DNA from: Lachnocurva sp029100405
Lineage (GTDB): Bacteria > Bacillota > Clostridia > Lachnospirales > Lachnospiraceae
Direction: 5' to 3'
NCBI GenBank assembly: GCA_046263755.1
Contig: JBJYZC010000002.1
Coordinates: 1 to 64,000 of the forward strand
Length of the DNA stretch: 64,000 bases
Positions within the stretch are counted from its first letter, which is position 1, and every line of letters begins with the position of its first letter. Both the position numbers and the translations under genes were made by a program. Positions 55,870 through 64,000 of the stretch are shown piece after piece. The notes beneath the pieces were generated by a model. The model saw only the letters and a program-made list of their open reading frames with translations, was not told the DNA's origin and searched no databases.

Positions 55870-55965
55870 TTACAATCCACCTCTTCTCATTTTCTTTAAG
55901 AAATTTGTATTTTATCAAATTTGCAAACCATAAATCATAAACGTTTTATCAAAACAGGTCATGTC

Positions 55966-56826
55966 TTATTCGTTCTTTTCGGCTTCAATTTCTTTCAATG
56001 ACCTGCCATTCTTATCTTTCCACGTCTTAGGTCCGCTGACACTGTATCCGAGAACAAAATCAGCCGCCGCAGATGAGCTTGAGAAAAGCAGGTCTTCTGT
56101 CGTCACCAGATTCTTGATCTTTCCCTCTTCAAACCATTTCTCGCGCAGTTTTACAATTCCGGCGCTTACTGACTTCGTGCTTATTTTCTCATTAATCACT
56201 GCACCCTGCAGAACAACAAATCCCTCTGTTGTAGTTTTCCCAGTTGCTTTCGCTGCACCGATTGAAATATTAAGCAGTTCTTCGTCTTCGGATGAATCAG
56301 ATGTACTGCGCTGTAGTAGTGGCTCAAGCACTTTGTACCCGAGCGCATTGATGACAACCTTAATGTCATCGATGAATTCCTCCATCACAGCGCGTTCGGA
56401 TTCCTTCATGACAGTGTTCGCATAAGTATTCTTTGTGAGAATCTTATACCGCTTGCAGCTCTTCGCTATTTCTACAAGACGGTTTTCAAGATATCGAATC
56501 AGCGTCTTATTGAGATCGCGCCCAGTGAAAATAACCGCTGTCGTCCAGTAGTACTTTTCTTTGTCGGCCTGATAGTCACGAAGATGCTGGACAAGCCGTT
56601 CTTTTACATTCTCCGATTCACCGATATAAACTGAATCGGAGTCATCGTCTTCTTTGCAGAATAGAAAATAAACGCCTGCCTGTGTAATGTCATCACGAGT
56701 ACATGCCTGCACTTCTATGCGCGGGATTTTGATTGCCTTGCCATTCCAGTTGGAGAGCTCGGCTGTGACAATGCTGTCCGCCGTGCCATTCACAAGGAAC
56801 AACTCTATTGTTTTACCGTACGGCAT
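55966..56826 (-). CDS. GIY-YIG nuclease family protein with DUF4357
   Basis: The 286-residue protein has a GIY-YIG domain near residues 48-110 (ITQAGVYFLFCKEDDDSDSV, VYIGESENVKERLVQH, then ENRLVEIAKSCKRYK, where Arg and Glu positions of the family are present) and a C-terminal DUF4357 (VLGYSVSGPKTWKDKNGRSL). Such proteins are often encoded beside restriction or other defence systems; nicking or binding of DNA is likely. GGAGGTGATTATT precedes the ATG. It follows the Res gene by 15 bases and so belongs to that operon. Confidence 0.85.
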   Translation of the reverse strand: MPYGKTIELFLVNGTADSIVTAELSNWNGKAIKIPRIEVQACTRDDITQAGVYFLFCKEDDDSDSVYIGESENVKERLVQHLRDYQADKEKYYWTTAVIFTGRDLNKTLIRYLENRLVEIAKSCKRYKILTKNTYANTVMKESERAVMEEFIDDIKVVINALGYKVLEPLLQRSTSDSSEDEELLNISIGAAKATGKTTTEGFVVLQGAVINEKISTKSVSAGIVKLREKWFEEGKIKNLVTTEDLLFSSSSAAADFVLGYSVSGPKTWKDKNGRSLKEIEAEKNE

Positions 56827-56841
56827 AATAATCACCTCCCG

Positions 56842-59541
56842 TTATTCTTTTTTTCCATAGGGCGCTCTATCTTCCGCAACCATGCTTAACTCTCTGTCCT
56901 GCGGGACTACCACTCTTGAACTTGTACCTGACGAGCCCTCTGTAGACACTAAGCTCTGCATCTCCCCATCAAACTCCTTCATTCGAGTGTCCTGATTAAA
57001 GAAATGCAATCCCCAGATCTTATATTGATTGTTGTCAATATATGTTTTCACCGGAATTGCCTCTGCCTTCATCTGCAACAGGAAATCCTCTTTCCACTTA
57101 TCTTTTTCAAGAAGCATGGTTCCTTTCGGCTCTACAAATATTTGCAGCTGCTCAAAGCCATCCGTTTCTGGCCGCTGAAGGAATATTACATAGTCCGGTT
57201 CGAAGCGTTCTCCATCTTCGAAAGAATAGAGATGGAATTCACGTTCATTTCTCACCAGGTATACCTTGCTATATGTCTTTCTGAGTTCATCAACATAGTC
57301 ACGAAAATATACAACGAACGCTTTTTCTTCGGAAGTGCCATAGTTGTCGGTATAAACAAACCAGTCTTCCTGAGACAGATCGATTTTCCATTTTCCCGGA
57401 ACGGAAGAATCGTTCTGAGAGATTCCCACACCGCCATCATGCGGATCGGTATAATTGACCGTTTTATTGTGGAACACCTCGCGAACACGATGTGCTCTGA
57501 ACTCCTTCGTCCCGAGATAAGTTTCCTCTATATCTGAAATCGAATCGCCTATCTTTTTGAGCGTGTTAAATACAGCCTGATATAGAACATCAACAGCTGG
57601 CTTCTCGTCCGGACAATGAATATCAATTCTGACCTTTCCAAGATACTCATCTTTAGTAATAAACTCCCTAGTAGAGTGAACGTTCGGAAAATATGATTTC
57701 AGCGTATTGAATCTGAAAATCGGATATTTCAGCAAAGCCTTGTTGACGATAGCATAGTTGATACCTGCTATTTTCCCAATGGTCATGTGCGAAGTTTTCA
57801 GATTATTAGCGGTATAATCATTACCGCCTTGTTCTTCCAGCATAATCGCGTCTAAACCAGAACGGCCCGATGAATAAGTGTAGCTATAAATAGCGTCACG
57901 AACAGTCGGCTGAAGTCCAAACACTTCCTTACGGCTTTTCACCTCGCGATCATTCGTAAAGATTAGTCCGTCCTGATACAACGGTTCTGTCTTGAATTCT
58001 TCTTTTAACGCATATTCCCGCTGAACGATCTTGTCCGTATCAAGCCCAATCTCCCGAAGAGCCTGATGAAGCTCCGTCACATATCGATGATCATTTTGAC
58101 AATGATAGAAAAGCTCCTCACAAACCCGCATCTCGTTTGTGATATCGTCATCATATTTTCTTTGATACTTCGGCTGCTCCGGATCTATCTGAAACGGGCA
58201 ATATCTCGCACCACGTCCTATCAGCTGCGCCTCGGCAATTGTTGCCGGAGATATTTTTCTTCCGCTCGACTGGCGAGTTTCATACAATCTGACAATGTCA
58301 AACAGATTAAGAACATCCCAGCCCTCATCCAGCTTCTTTACTTCAAATATCGCCCTGTAAGGATTATCCGCATCTTCCAAAGAATTCAGGAGAATCTGTT
58401 TATTTGTAGCATCCTTATCATCATTGACAGAAACGCAATGTGGCTCAGCAAAGTCATCACGAAGTTCTGCAGCAAGCGTTTCTGCAGAGATGCCGTTATC
58501 AACAAAGTATGTAAATGCCTTCTGCATAACTGGATTATCAGTAGATGATCTAAGTTCTCTCAGTTTTGCACCGGAAAGTTGACCTACTGCATCGATAAAT
58601 GCCGCCATAAAGTCCTTGCTGTCAGCGATCTTCGCCGCCTTAAACAAAACTACCGGCTTAATAGACAACCGATGATCCTGAAACACCTTAAGCCGATACT
58701 GACTCAGTACCAACGCCTGCAAAGCGCGATCCATCAGCGGTAGGTCGGAACGGAGTGTTAAAATGTCCTTTGAATACCTGTCTTGATAGAAATTAGGAAG
58801 CGGATAGTTGAAAATGATCTTGTTTTCATAAGCTGCCTTGATAGCCTGATTCTCAAGGTCGCAGGTTGCCGTAAACTCCAGCAGCACATTGCCGGAGTTC
58901 CGGTTGAATATGTTCTTGACGGTCTGTTCCCACGAATGATAACTTTCTGATTCTTCAGCGGACATTTTCTTTTTCGTGTCTACATTCAGATGATGCGCTT
59001 CATCGGAAATAAGCACAACCTTCTGGCTGTCGAAATCATCAAAGGACATCCCGTTTTCTTTTGTCATCCACATATCCATGTGGAGTCCCTGCGTGGTTGA
59101 AAAGCAGATGTTAATCCTGTCGGGATCAGCAGCCTGGAAGTTGCTCACCTCTTGGATGACGACTCTTTCCCCATCAACAACAATCTCGTCATTGAACAGG
59201 TATTTTGTCGAAGAAGCGTCGAGGAAATTCACCTTTGTCTTTTCCACGATATTGGAGAGGTTGACGAAGAACAGAAAGTTCCGGTATCCCTGCTTATAAA
59301 GATATAGAATCAGTCCTGCCATGATCAACGTCTTTCCACTTCCCGTCGCCATATGGAACAAGGTCTGAGACGGGCTTTGGCGCAGATTCCCTTCAAAATA
59401 GGTAACGAAATTTTCAAAGGCTTTTTTTTGATAAGGACGAAGTTCAAAGTTCGGGTTGATATTTTGTTGTATGTATGATGGTATCTCCTTACCAGCTCCC
59501 GCCTCACGCAGGACATCCATCTTTTCATATAAAAATGCCAT
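56842..59541 (-). CDS. res: Type III restriction enzyme, Res subunit
   Basis: The 899-residue protein has an SF2 helicase core: MATGSGKT at about 64-71, ISDEAHHLN (DEAH 180-183), EFTATCDLENQAI and AEAQLIGRGARYCPFQ. The C-terminal PD-(D/E)XK nuclease is at FEPDYVIFLQRPETDGFEQL and QIFVEPKG, near residues 800-830. With Mod it forms the EcoP1I/EcoP15I-type complex that cleaves unmodified DNA after ATP-driven sliding. Length is close to family norm. The ATG at 59541 follows GGGAGGACTGATCGC, with only four bases between Mod stop and start; the longer frame to 59613 reads into mod. Confidence 0.93.
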   Translation of the reverse strand: MAFLYEKMDVLREAGAGKEIPSYIQQNINPNFELRPYQKKAFENFVTYFEGNLRQSPSQTLFHMATGSGKTLIMAGLILYLYKQGYRNFLFFVNLSNIVEKTKVNFLDASSTKYLFNDEIVVDGERVVIQEVSNFQAADPDRINICFSTTQGLHMDMWMTKENGMSFDDFDSQKVVLISDEAHHLNVDTKKKMSAEESESYHSWEQTVKNIFNRNSGNVLLEFTATCDLENQAIKAAYENKIIFNYPLPNFYQDRYSKDILTLRSDLPLMDRALQALVLSQYRLKVFQDHRLSIKPVVLFKAAKIADSKDFMAAFIDAVGQLSGAKLRELRSSTDNPVMQKAFTYFVDNGISAETLAAELRDDFAEPHCVSVNDDKDATNKQILLNSLEDADNPYRAIFEVKKLDEGWDVLNLFDIVRLYETRQSSGRKISPATIAEAQLIGRGARYCPFQIDPEQPKYQRKYDDDITNEMRVCEELFYHCQNDHRYVTELHQALREIGLDTDKIVQREYALKEEFKTEPLYQDGLIFTNDREVKSRKEVFGLQPTVRDAIYSYTYSSGRSGLDAIMLEEQGGNDYTANNLKTSHMTIGKIAGINYAIVNKALLKYPIFRFNTLKSYFPNVHSTREFITKDEYLGKVRIDIHCPDEKPAVDVLYQAVFNTLKKIGDSISDIEETYLGTKEFRAHRVREVFHNKTVNYTDPHDGGVGISQNDSSVPGKWKIDLSQEDWFVYTDNYGTSEEKAFVVYFRDYVDELRKTYSKVYLVRNEREFHLYSFEDGERFEPDYVIFLQRPETDGFEQLQIFVEPKGTMLLEKDKWKEDFLLQMKAEAIPVKTYIDNNQYKIWGLHFFNQDTRMKEFDGEMQSLVSTEGSSGTSSRVVVPQDRELSMVAEDRAPYGKKE

Positions 59542-59545
59542 GCGA

Positions 59546-61465
59546 TCAGTCCTCCCTGTAAAAGCTTCTTGTGAATACCTTGTCTGGCTCAGAAATGCCG
59601 AATTCCTCGTCATCCATGTCGCAATAATTCACATAGAGCAAGTTCTTGTCGAGAAGCTCCATCAGGAACCGCTTCTGGTCATCGAGTGAAAGCGACAGAA
59701 AATCCGAAGCCGCAGCATCAATATCCGCTGGATTCACCTTGTAGCTGATGAAACCGCTCTTTACCATACGGCTGTAAATACCCTTAAGAGCAGTCGTTTC
59801 CGAAGCAGCCTGAATCTCTTCAACGAATTTTTGGTTAAGTTTAGCGAGTTCGCAATATACAAATGAACCGCCACCATGCCAATTCACTATAGAAGAAACT
59901 CCACCCTGTTCACCTGCGATGACCTTTTCCAGCCTTTGAACCACAAAATCATCTATATACCCCATCTGTTCGATTCCGATATATTGCAATTGCTTCTTAT
60001 GTGCAACAGCGCAAGTTGTACCAGATCCAAGAAAAAAATCAAGGATAATATCACCCGGATCTGTTGCTAAATCGAAGATATGGTTTATAAGCAGTTCCGG
60101 CTTAGGAGTAGCAAACAGGCTTGTTACCGGTATATCTGGAAAGAGGCTTTTTAACTCATATTTTGCTTTTCTGGTATGTCCAGTAATATCAAAATTTGTC
60201 CACAGGTTTGATGGTGGTAATCCCTTCATATCTTTTAAATATGTTCTTCTTATAACTCTTGTTTGATCCTCAGAAAAGCGCAACTCTCCAGTCTTAAACT
60301 TCTCTTGCATTGTTTCTCTTGACCATCTCCATCCATTTGCAGGGGATTTAATAACATTCCCATTGGGGGCAGTAATATCAAACTGCAAGTTCGTCCTCAG
60401 ACCCGGATTATTTACAGGATTTCCATCAAACCATGGCCCGTTAGGATCATTATCAGGATTTTTGAAATGCTTTCTCTTCTCTGGATCATTGAGAAAATTA
60501 GGCTTCCATCCTTTTGTTCTTGAATAAACAAGAATATGATTGACATCCTCAGAAAAAGTCAGGGCATTATTATTACTGTTATCAGAGTTCTGCCATTCTA
60601 CTTCTGTAACAAAGCAATCGCGAGTGAAGATTTCATCACAAAGCACCTTCATATAATGGTTCTCTACATCATCAAGTGTAATCCAAATAGTGCCATTTGA
60701 ACTAAGAAGTTTCTTAGCTATTTCCAACCGGCTCTTCATGAAAACAAGCCATGATGTATGATTAAACTTATCGTTGTAATTAAAGCCGTCATTGCCCGTA
60801 TTATAGGGCGGATCAATATATATGCACCTTATTGCGCCTTCATATCTTCTTAAGAGAGAAGCAATTGCTATAATATTATTCCCTTTAATAATTAAGTTAT
60901 CCTTATCTGAAATTGTCCCGGCATCTGTACATAATGCTTTCGCATTATATCCGGTGGGCTGCCCTAAATTATCCACATCGCCATCAAATGAATATCTCTT
61001 AGCACCAGTCAATACCTTCGGATACAACAGCCTGTCTACCTCGTCCGGCGCAAGCGTCTCATTATAGAAAATCTCAGTACGCTTCTGATCCTCCTTTGTC
61101 TGCCCGCCCTCAAGGACACAGTCCTTGTACGGGAACACAAGCTCTACCTTACCGGAAGTTGAAATCATATCGCCACTTTCATCAGCAAGGCCGATCTTAT
61201 TCTTAAAACGGGTGTAGCTGTCAGAAAGAAATTCCCTGTTATTGATCACCCATGCAAAGCCGATCTTGTCGAAAACAAGGAGACCATCAACTTCTGTAAA
61301 AAAGCGGGATTTCGTCTCATCATTTGAAACAAGGAGATGTATCAGATCCTTGTCCATCTGCATTGCCGCTTCATATACAGCGTTACGCAGAAATGTCCCA
61401 TCTTCTGCAAAAAATCTCTCGTCCTGATGCAGCACATTCAGAACTGTGTCAAAAAAGTTCTCCAT
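59546..61465 (-). CDS. mod: Type III DNA methyltransferase, Mod subunit
   Basis: The 639-residue protein has the beta-class order: motif IV IYIDPPYNTGNDGFNYNDKF near residue 220 and motif I DIILDFFLGSGTTCAVAHKK near 485, with a long target recognition region between. It methylates adenine within an asymmetric site and guides Res. GGAGAAAACTGAG lies before the ATG at 61465, one base past the helicase stop; an ATG at 61480 overlapping the helicase gene is the alternative. No phase-variable repeat tract is seen. Confidence 0.92.
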   Translation of the reverse strand: MENFFDTVLNVLHQDERFFAEDGTFLRNAVYEAAMQMDKDLIHLLVSNDETKSRFFTEVDGLLVFDKIGFAWVINNREFLSDSYTRFKNKIGLADESGDMISTSGKVELVFPYKDCVLEGGQTKEDQKRTEIFYNETLAPDEVDRLLYPKVLTGAKRYSFDGDVDNLGQPTGYNAKALCTDAGTISDKDNLIIKGNNIIAIASLLRRYEGAIRCIYIDPPYNTGNDGFNYNDKFNHTSWLVFMKSRLEIAKKLLSSNGTIWITLDDVENHYMKVLCDEIFTRDCFVTEVEWQNSDNSNNNALTFSEDVNHILVYSRTKGWKPNFLNDPEKRKHFKNPDNDPNGPWFDGNPVNNPGLRTNLQFDITAPNGNVIKSPANGWRWSRETMQEKFKTGELRFSEDQTRVIRRTYLKDMKGLPPSNLWTNFDITGHTRKAKYELKSLFPDIPVTSLFATPKPELLINHIFDLATDPGDIILDFFLGSGTTCAVAHKKQLQYIGIEQMGYIDDFVVQRLEKVIAGEQGGVSSIVNWHGGGSFVYCELAKLNQKFVEEIQAASETTALKGIYSRMVKSGFISYKVNPADIDAAASDFLSLSLDDQKRFLMELLDKNLLYVNYCDMDDEEFGISEPDKVFTRSFYRED

Positions 61466-61466
61466 C

Positions 61467-64000
61467 TCAGTTTTCTCCATCTTCTATAAATAGTTCAGGT
61501 ACGTTGTAACGAATTTCCTCCGTGTCGAGCCGCACCAGTTCGTTTGGGCTTTCAAGCAGCGCTTTCAACAACAGCTTAGGGTTCTCTGCCGGTCCTTTTA
61601 AGTATTTATCGGCATGTTGCCGAATATAATATGCCGACTCTCTCTTGTAGCCGCTTCTCTGCAAAATGATACGGATCTGGTTAGATGTCCCGTATTCTAT
61701 AAACTCATGCCAGTCATTTGTGAAGTCTTCATTAGGATGCTGATTTTTCCATTCCTCCGAGAACCTCAAGAAATAGTTTGATAACCGGAAGAGCAGCACA
61801 TCCTCTATCGCCTCCAGAGAATTGGCTATAATATAATTGTCATGACGTCGTGAACGGTCGTATGTTTCCCATTCATGGTTGTTAATCCAGACCTTCCGCT
61901 TGTACTTGTCATAATCCTTTATAGTTTCTGTCATGATGTAATTCAGACCGTGTCCGGATATCCACTTATTGAGAAGGACGGCATACCAGTTCAGCTTTGT
62001 ATATTCGCCATCCTTATAAGCTCCAAGTGTATCACGCTCATAGGTGCGCCACTTGAAAGCTTTTGCAAGAGAAATTAGAAAGTCCCGCGTTTCATAATAG
62101 TTTGCTTCACGGCTTTCTTTATCAATCTTCGGATAGCAAGCCCCAGATCTTATGAGCTCTTTGAGTCCTTCCAGCTGGTCGTAGGAAACATTGATATCAT
62201 CGTCCGGCATTTTGTCTGGTGCAGAGAATTTTTCTTTAATCAGGGCAATCTGCTGCTGATTTAAGTAGCCTCCAGACACAAACTCTCTGAAAACACGGGC
62301 ATTTCTTCTGCCATGTGCGATATCGCCAGCTAAGATCAGCATAGTTTTTCGCATAAGATCATAGTTGTCGTCACTTTGGTCTTTCTTGGACCTGTGTATT
62401 TCTACTTCTCCAGAGCAAAGCGTATCAACAATCAGCTGCTTCTGATTTGAATTCAGTTCTGTCTCTATAGACAGCTTTTGAGGAGGAACGTCGCTTGAAA
62501 GAAGTTCTTCATATTTTCGCAAATCACTGTCATCGTCTTGAGACCTCAGCCTGACAACAAAGACATTGCCATAAAGGTTGTATTTCGCGCGTCCTACCCG
62601 GCCCATCAGATTCTTGAAGTCTACCTCCGAGAATTTGCTGAGGCCTTTTTTGTAGCTCGTGATAAACAAGTTCTCGGCTGGCAGATTGACGCCCTCGAGA
62701 AGAGTGCTCGTACAGAACATTGTTTTAATAAGACCTTCCCGGTAATAATCCTCGAGCTGAAGTCTTACGTTTGACGGCAGATAGCCAATATGATAAGCAA
62801 CACCTTTTCTCACAAGATCAGCAAGATAATACTGCTTATGCACATCTTTCTTTATTGCTTCTGCTAAATCCAGCAGTTTCTTATCCGTACTATCCGGTAT
62901 CTTCATTTCCGACACATAATCCCGGGCGAATTGGATGGCGTCATTTTTCGACTTGCAATAAACTATGTTGTGACGCCTGTCGCCGATGCGGGATATTATC
63001 TCACTCAAGCTGTATTCCCGGTCCAGATCGTGCAGGTCGATAAACTTCTTTGAATATGAATCAAATATGCGTATGTTCCTTTCCCAAAGATCAACAATAT
63101 ATTTCATCTGACTCACCGGCGCATAGCTACACGCAATTTGATTATCAGAGTTATATTGCTGTCCATCAGACAAGATACCAAGATACACATCTGGGTTCGG
63201 TATATATGGGGACGCAAATACAATATGAGGACGGCTTCTCCGCTCCTCCAGCTTTTCGATGACCATATAGTAGAATGAGCTGCGTTTATCTCCTGAAGAT
63301 ATCTTGTGTGCTTCATCGAAGAAAACATAGTTTAGCTTCAAATCTGGATCGTCATTAAGAATGTACAGCATCCGCTCCGGCGTCAAGACGAAGATATAAT
63401 TATGCTCCTGCTCCAAGGCTATTGATCCAGCCGAAGTCACAATACGGTAGTTTCTCTCCTTTAGTAACGACTTGAGCTCATCGACCAGTTCGCCATATAT
63501 CTCGTTGATTAATGCTTTCGTGGGAATCAACAGCGCAAAATTCTTTTGAACGCCCCTCATGATCTGCTGCTTAATAAAGATGCGCATCATAAAAGTTTTA
63601 CCCATCGATGTCGGCGCTGAGTAGCTAAAATAATCCATCTCAAGATTATCGTATATTTCTTTCTGTGCAGGGAAGAAGCGTCCTTCCGTTTCGGTCGGAA
63701 TACGCAGATTACTCATGTTGTAGTACATGAATGCGTTTTCAAGGAATGTCGGATTTTTGAAATCAGGAGTAAGCCTTCCCATTCCGAGAAAGTTCCCAGT
63801 ATTTGCAAGAACCGAGCCGAGATAGTATTTGATCTCTTCCGCTTCATCTGTCCCCTGATACATATCGTAGAGCAGAGCTACCATTTCCTGGGCTCTTGTC
63901 TTATGCATATCGGCAAGGCTTGTACCGTAGGATTTAGATAAGATGTCGGCGAAAGTCAACGCATCATGGAGATTAATTTCCTTGTCTTCAAGCTCATCAA
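61467..64000 (-). CDS. Ski2-like DEAD/DEAH-box helicase, N-terminus beyond window
   Basis: The frame is open to the window edge (reading KEINLHDALTFADIL there), so the first residues are missing; at least 840 residues are present. Helicase motifs are APTSMGKTFM (I), YVFFDEAHKISSGD (II), IVFASPYIPNP (III), TSTLLEGVNLPAENLF (IVa/V) and LMGRVGRAKYNLYG (VI), a Ski2-like SF2 layout as in defence helicases such as HamB. The long C-terminal region lacks a known domain. It ends just before, or overlapping, mod, suggesting it is part of the restriction operon. If HamB, a HamA gene would lie just outside. Confidence 0.8.
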   Translation of the reverse strand, partial: DELEDKEINLHDALTFADILSKSYGTSLADMHKTRAQEMVALLYDMYQGTDEAEEIKYYLGSVLANTGNFLGMGRLTPDFKNPTFLENAFMYYNMSNLRIPTETEGRFFPAQKEIYDNLEMDYFSYSAPTSMGKTFMMRIFIKQQIMRGVQKNFALLIPTKALINEIYGELVDELKSLLKERNYRIVTSAGSIALEQEHNYIFVLTPERMLYILNDDPDLKLNYVFFDEAHKISSGDKRSSFYYMVIEKLEERRSRPHIVFASPYIPNPDVYLGILSDGQQYNSDNQIACSYAPVSQMKYIVDLWERNIRIFDSYSKKFIDLHDLDREYSLSEIISRIGDRRHNIVYCKSKNDAIQFARDYVSEMKIPDSTDKKLLDLAEAIKKDVHKQYYLADLVRKGVAYHIGYLPSNVRLQLEDYYREGLIKTMFCTSTLLEGVNLPAENLFITSYKKGLSKFSEVDFKNLMGRVGRAKYNLYGNVFVVRLRSQDDDSDLRKYEELLSSDVPPQKLSIETELNSNQKQLIVDTLCSGEVEIHRSKKDQSDDNYDLMRKTMLILAGDIAHGRRNARVFREFVSGGYLNQQQIALIKEKFSAPDKMPDDDINVSYDQLEGLKELIRSGACYPKIDKESREANYYETRDFLISLAKAFKWRTYERDTLGAYKDGEYTKLNWYAVLLNKWISGHGLNYIMTETIKDYDKYKRKVWINNHEWETYDRSRRHDNYIIANSLEAIEDVLLFRLSNYFLRFSEEWKNQHPNEDFTNDWHEFIEYGTSNQIRIILQRSGYKRESAYYIRQHADKYLKGPAENPKLLLKALLESPNELVRLDTEEIRYNVPELFIEDGEN

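Noticed and set aside
1..64000. tRNA, rRNA or tmRNA genes
   Set aside because: No cloverleaf-like or rRNA-like sequence was recognised by reading; a covariance search would be needed to exclude a divergent tRNA.

Overview
The window looks like a chromosome segment of a gut-type Bacillota, most likely a Clostridia/Lachnospiraceae-like bacterium. The evidence is strong AGGAGG ribosome sites, mid-range GC, small XRE/RelB/PIN modules typical of that group, an Lsa/CplR-type ABC-F gene, and an HK97-type prophage carrying large serine recombinases. No rRNA, tRNA or CRISPR array was seen. Most genes lie on the minus strand.

Region 1 (1-8.5 kb) is host accessory DNA. An IS200/IS605-like right end cuts the 3' part of a cytidylate-kinase-like gene that follows a MATE transporter. 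Next come an XRE/zinc-ribbon membrane regulator, a flavin split-barrel protein paired with an orphan RelB, a membrane protein/XRE pair behind an operator-like palindrome, a RelB+PIN toxin-antitoxin pair, and an arsenic operon (arsR, ACR3, a truncated permease remnant, arsC).

Region 2 (8.6-15.2 kb) is a cassette-like accessory array: GNAT, AbrB/PIN, a cysteine-rich protein, a methyltransferase, a second GNAT and an antibiotic-resistance-type ABC-F ATPase. Two families of diverged dispersed repeats and a shared 13-bp core next to gene 3' ends separate these genes. The ABC-F gene has a leader with two short peptide ORFs and a strong stem-loop.

Region 3 (about 15.28-54.97 kb) is a largely complete siphophage-type prophage. 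From left to right it holds three serine-recombinase genes, a GH25 lysin with holin, tail fibre/baseplate genes (including a U32-peptidase-like protein), tape measure, a tail chaperone with a -1 frameshift, head-tail joining genes, capsid, ClpP-like protease, portal and terminase. Small phage genes follow, behind three copies of one promoter-like motif, then a ParB-domain methyltransferase, HNH nuclease, ArpU-like activator, SNF2 helicase, VRR-NUC nuclease and D5-type primase next to GGTGTAG iterons. A divergent plus-strand block then carries DUF2800, DUF2815 and a family A DNA polymerase. Two independently transcribed cargo genes (a zinc ribbon and a HIRAN-domain membrane protein) interrupt the tail operon. 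No CI-like repressor was recognised, and the attachment sites could not be fixed.

Region 4 (55-64 kb) is a defence island on the minus strand. A Ski2-like DEAD-box helicase that runs off the window edge is followed, tightly packed, by a type III methyltransferase (Mod), its restriction helicase-nuclease (Res) and a GIY-YIG/DUF4357 protein. A separate zinc-ribbon/glycine-zipper/SHOCT protein lies beyond. The helicase-Mod-Res-GIY-YIG operon is the best candidate in this window for an incompletely described system.
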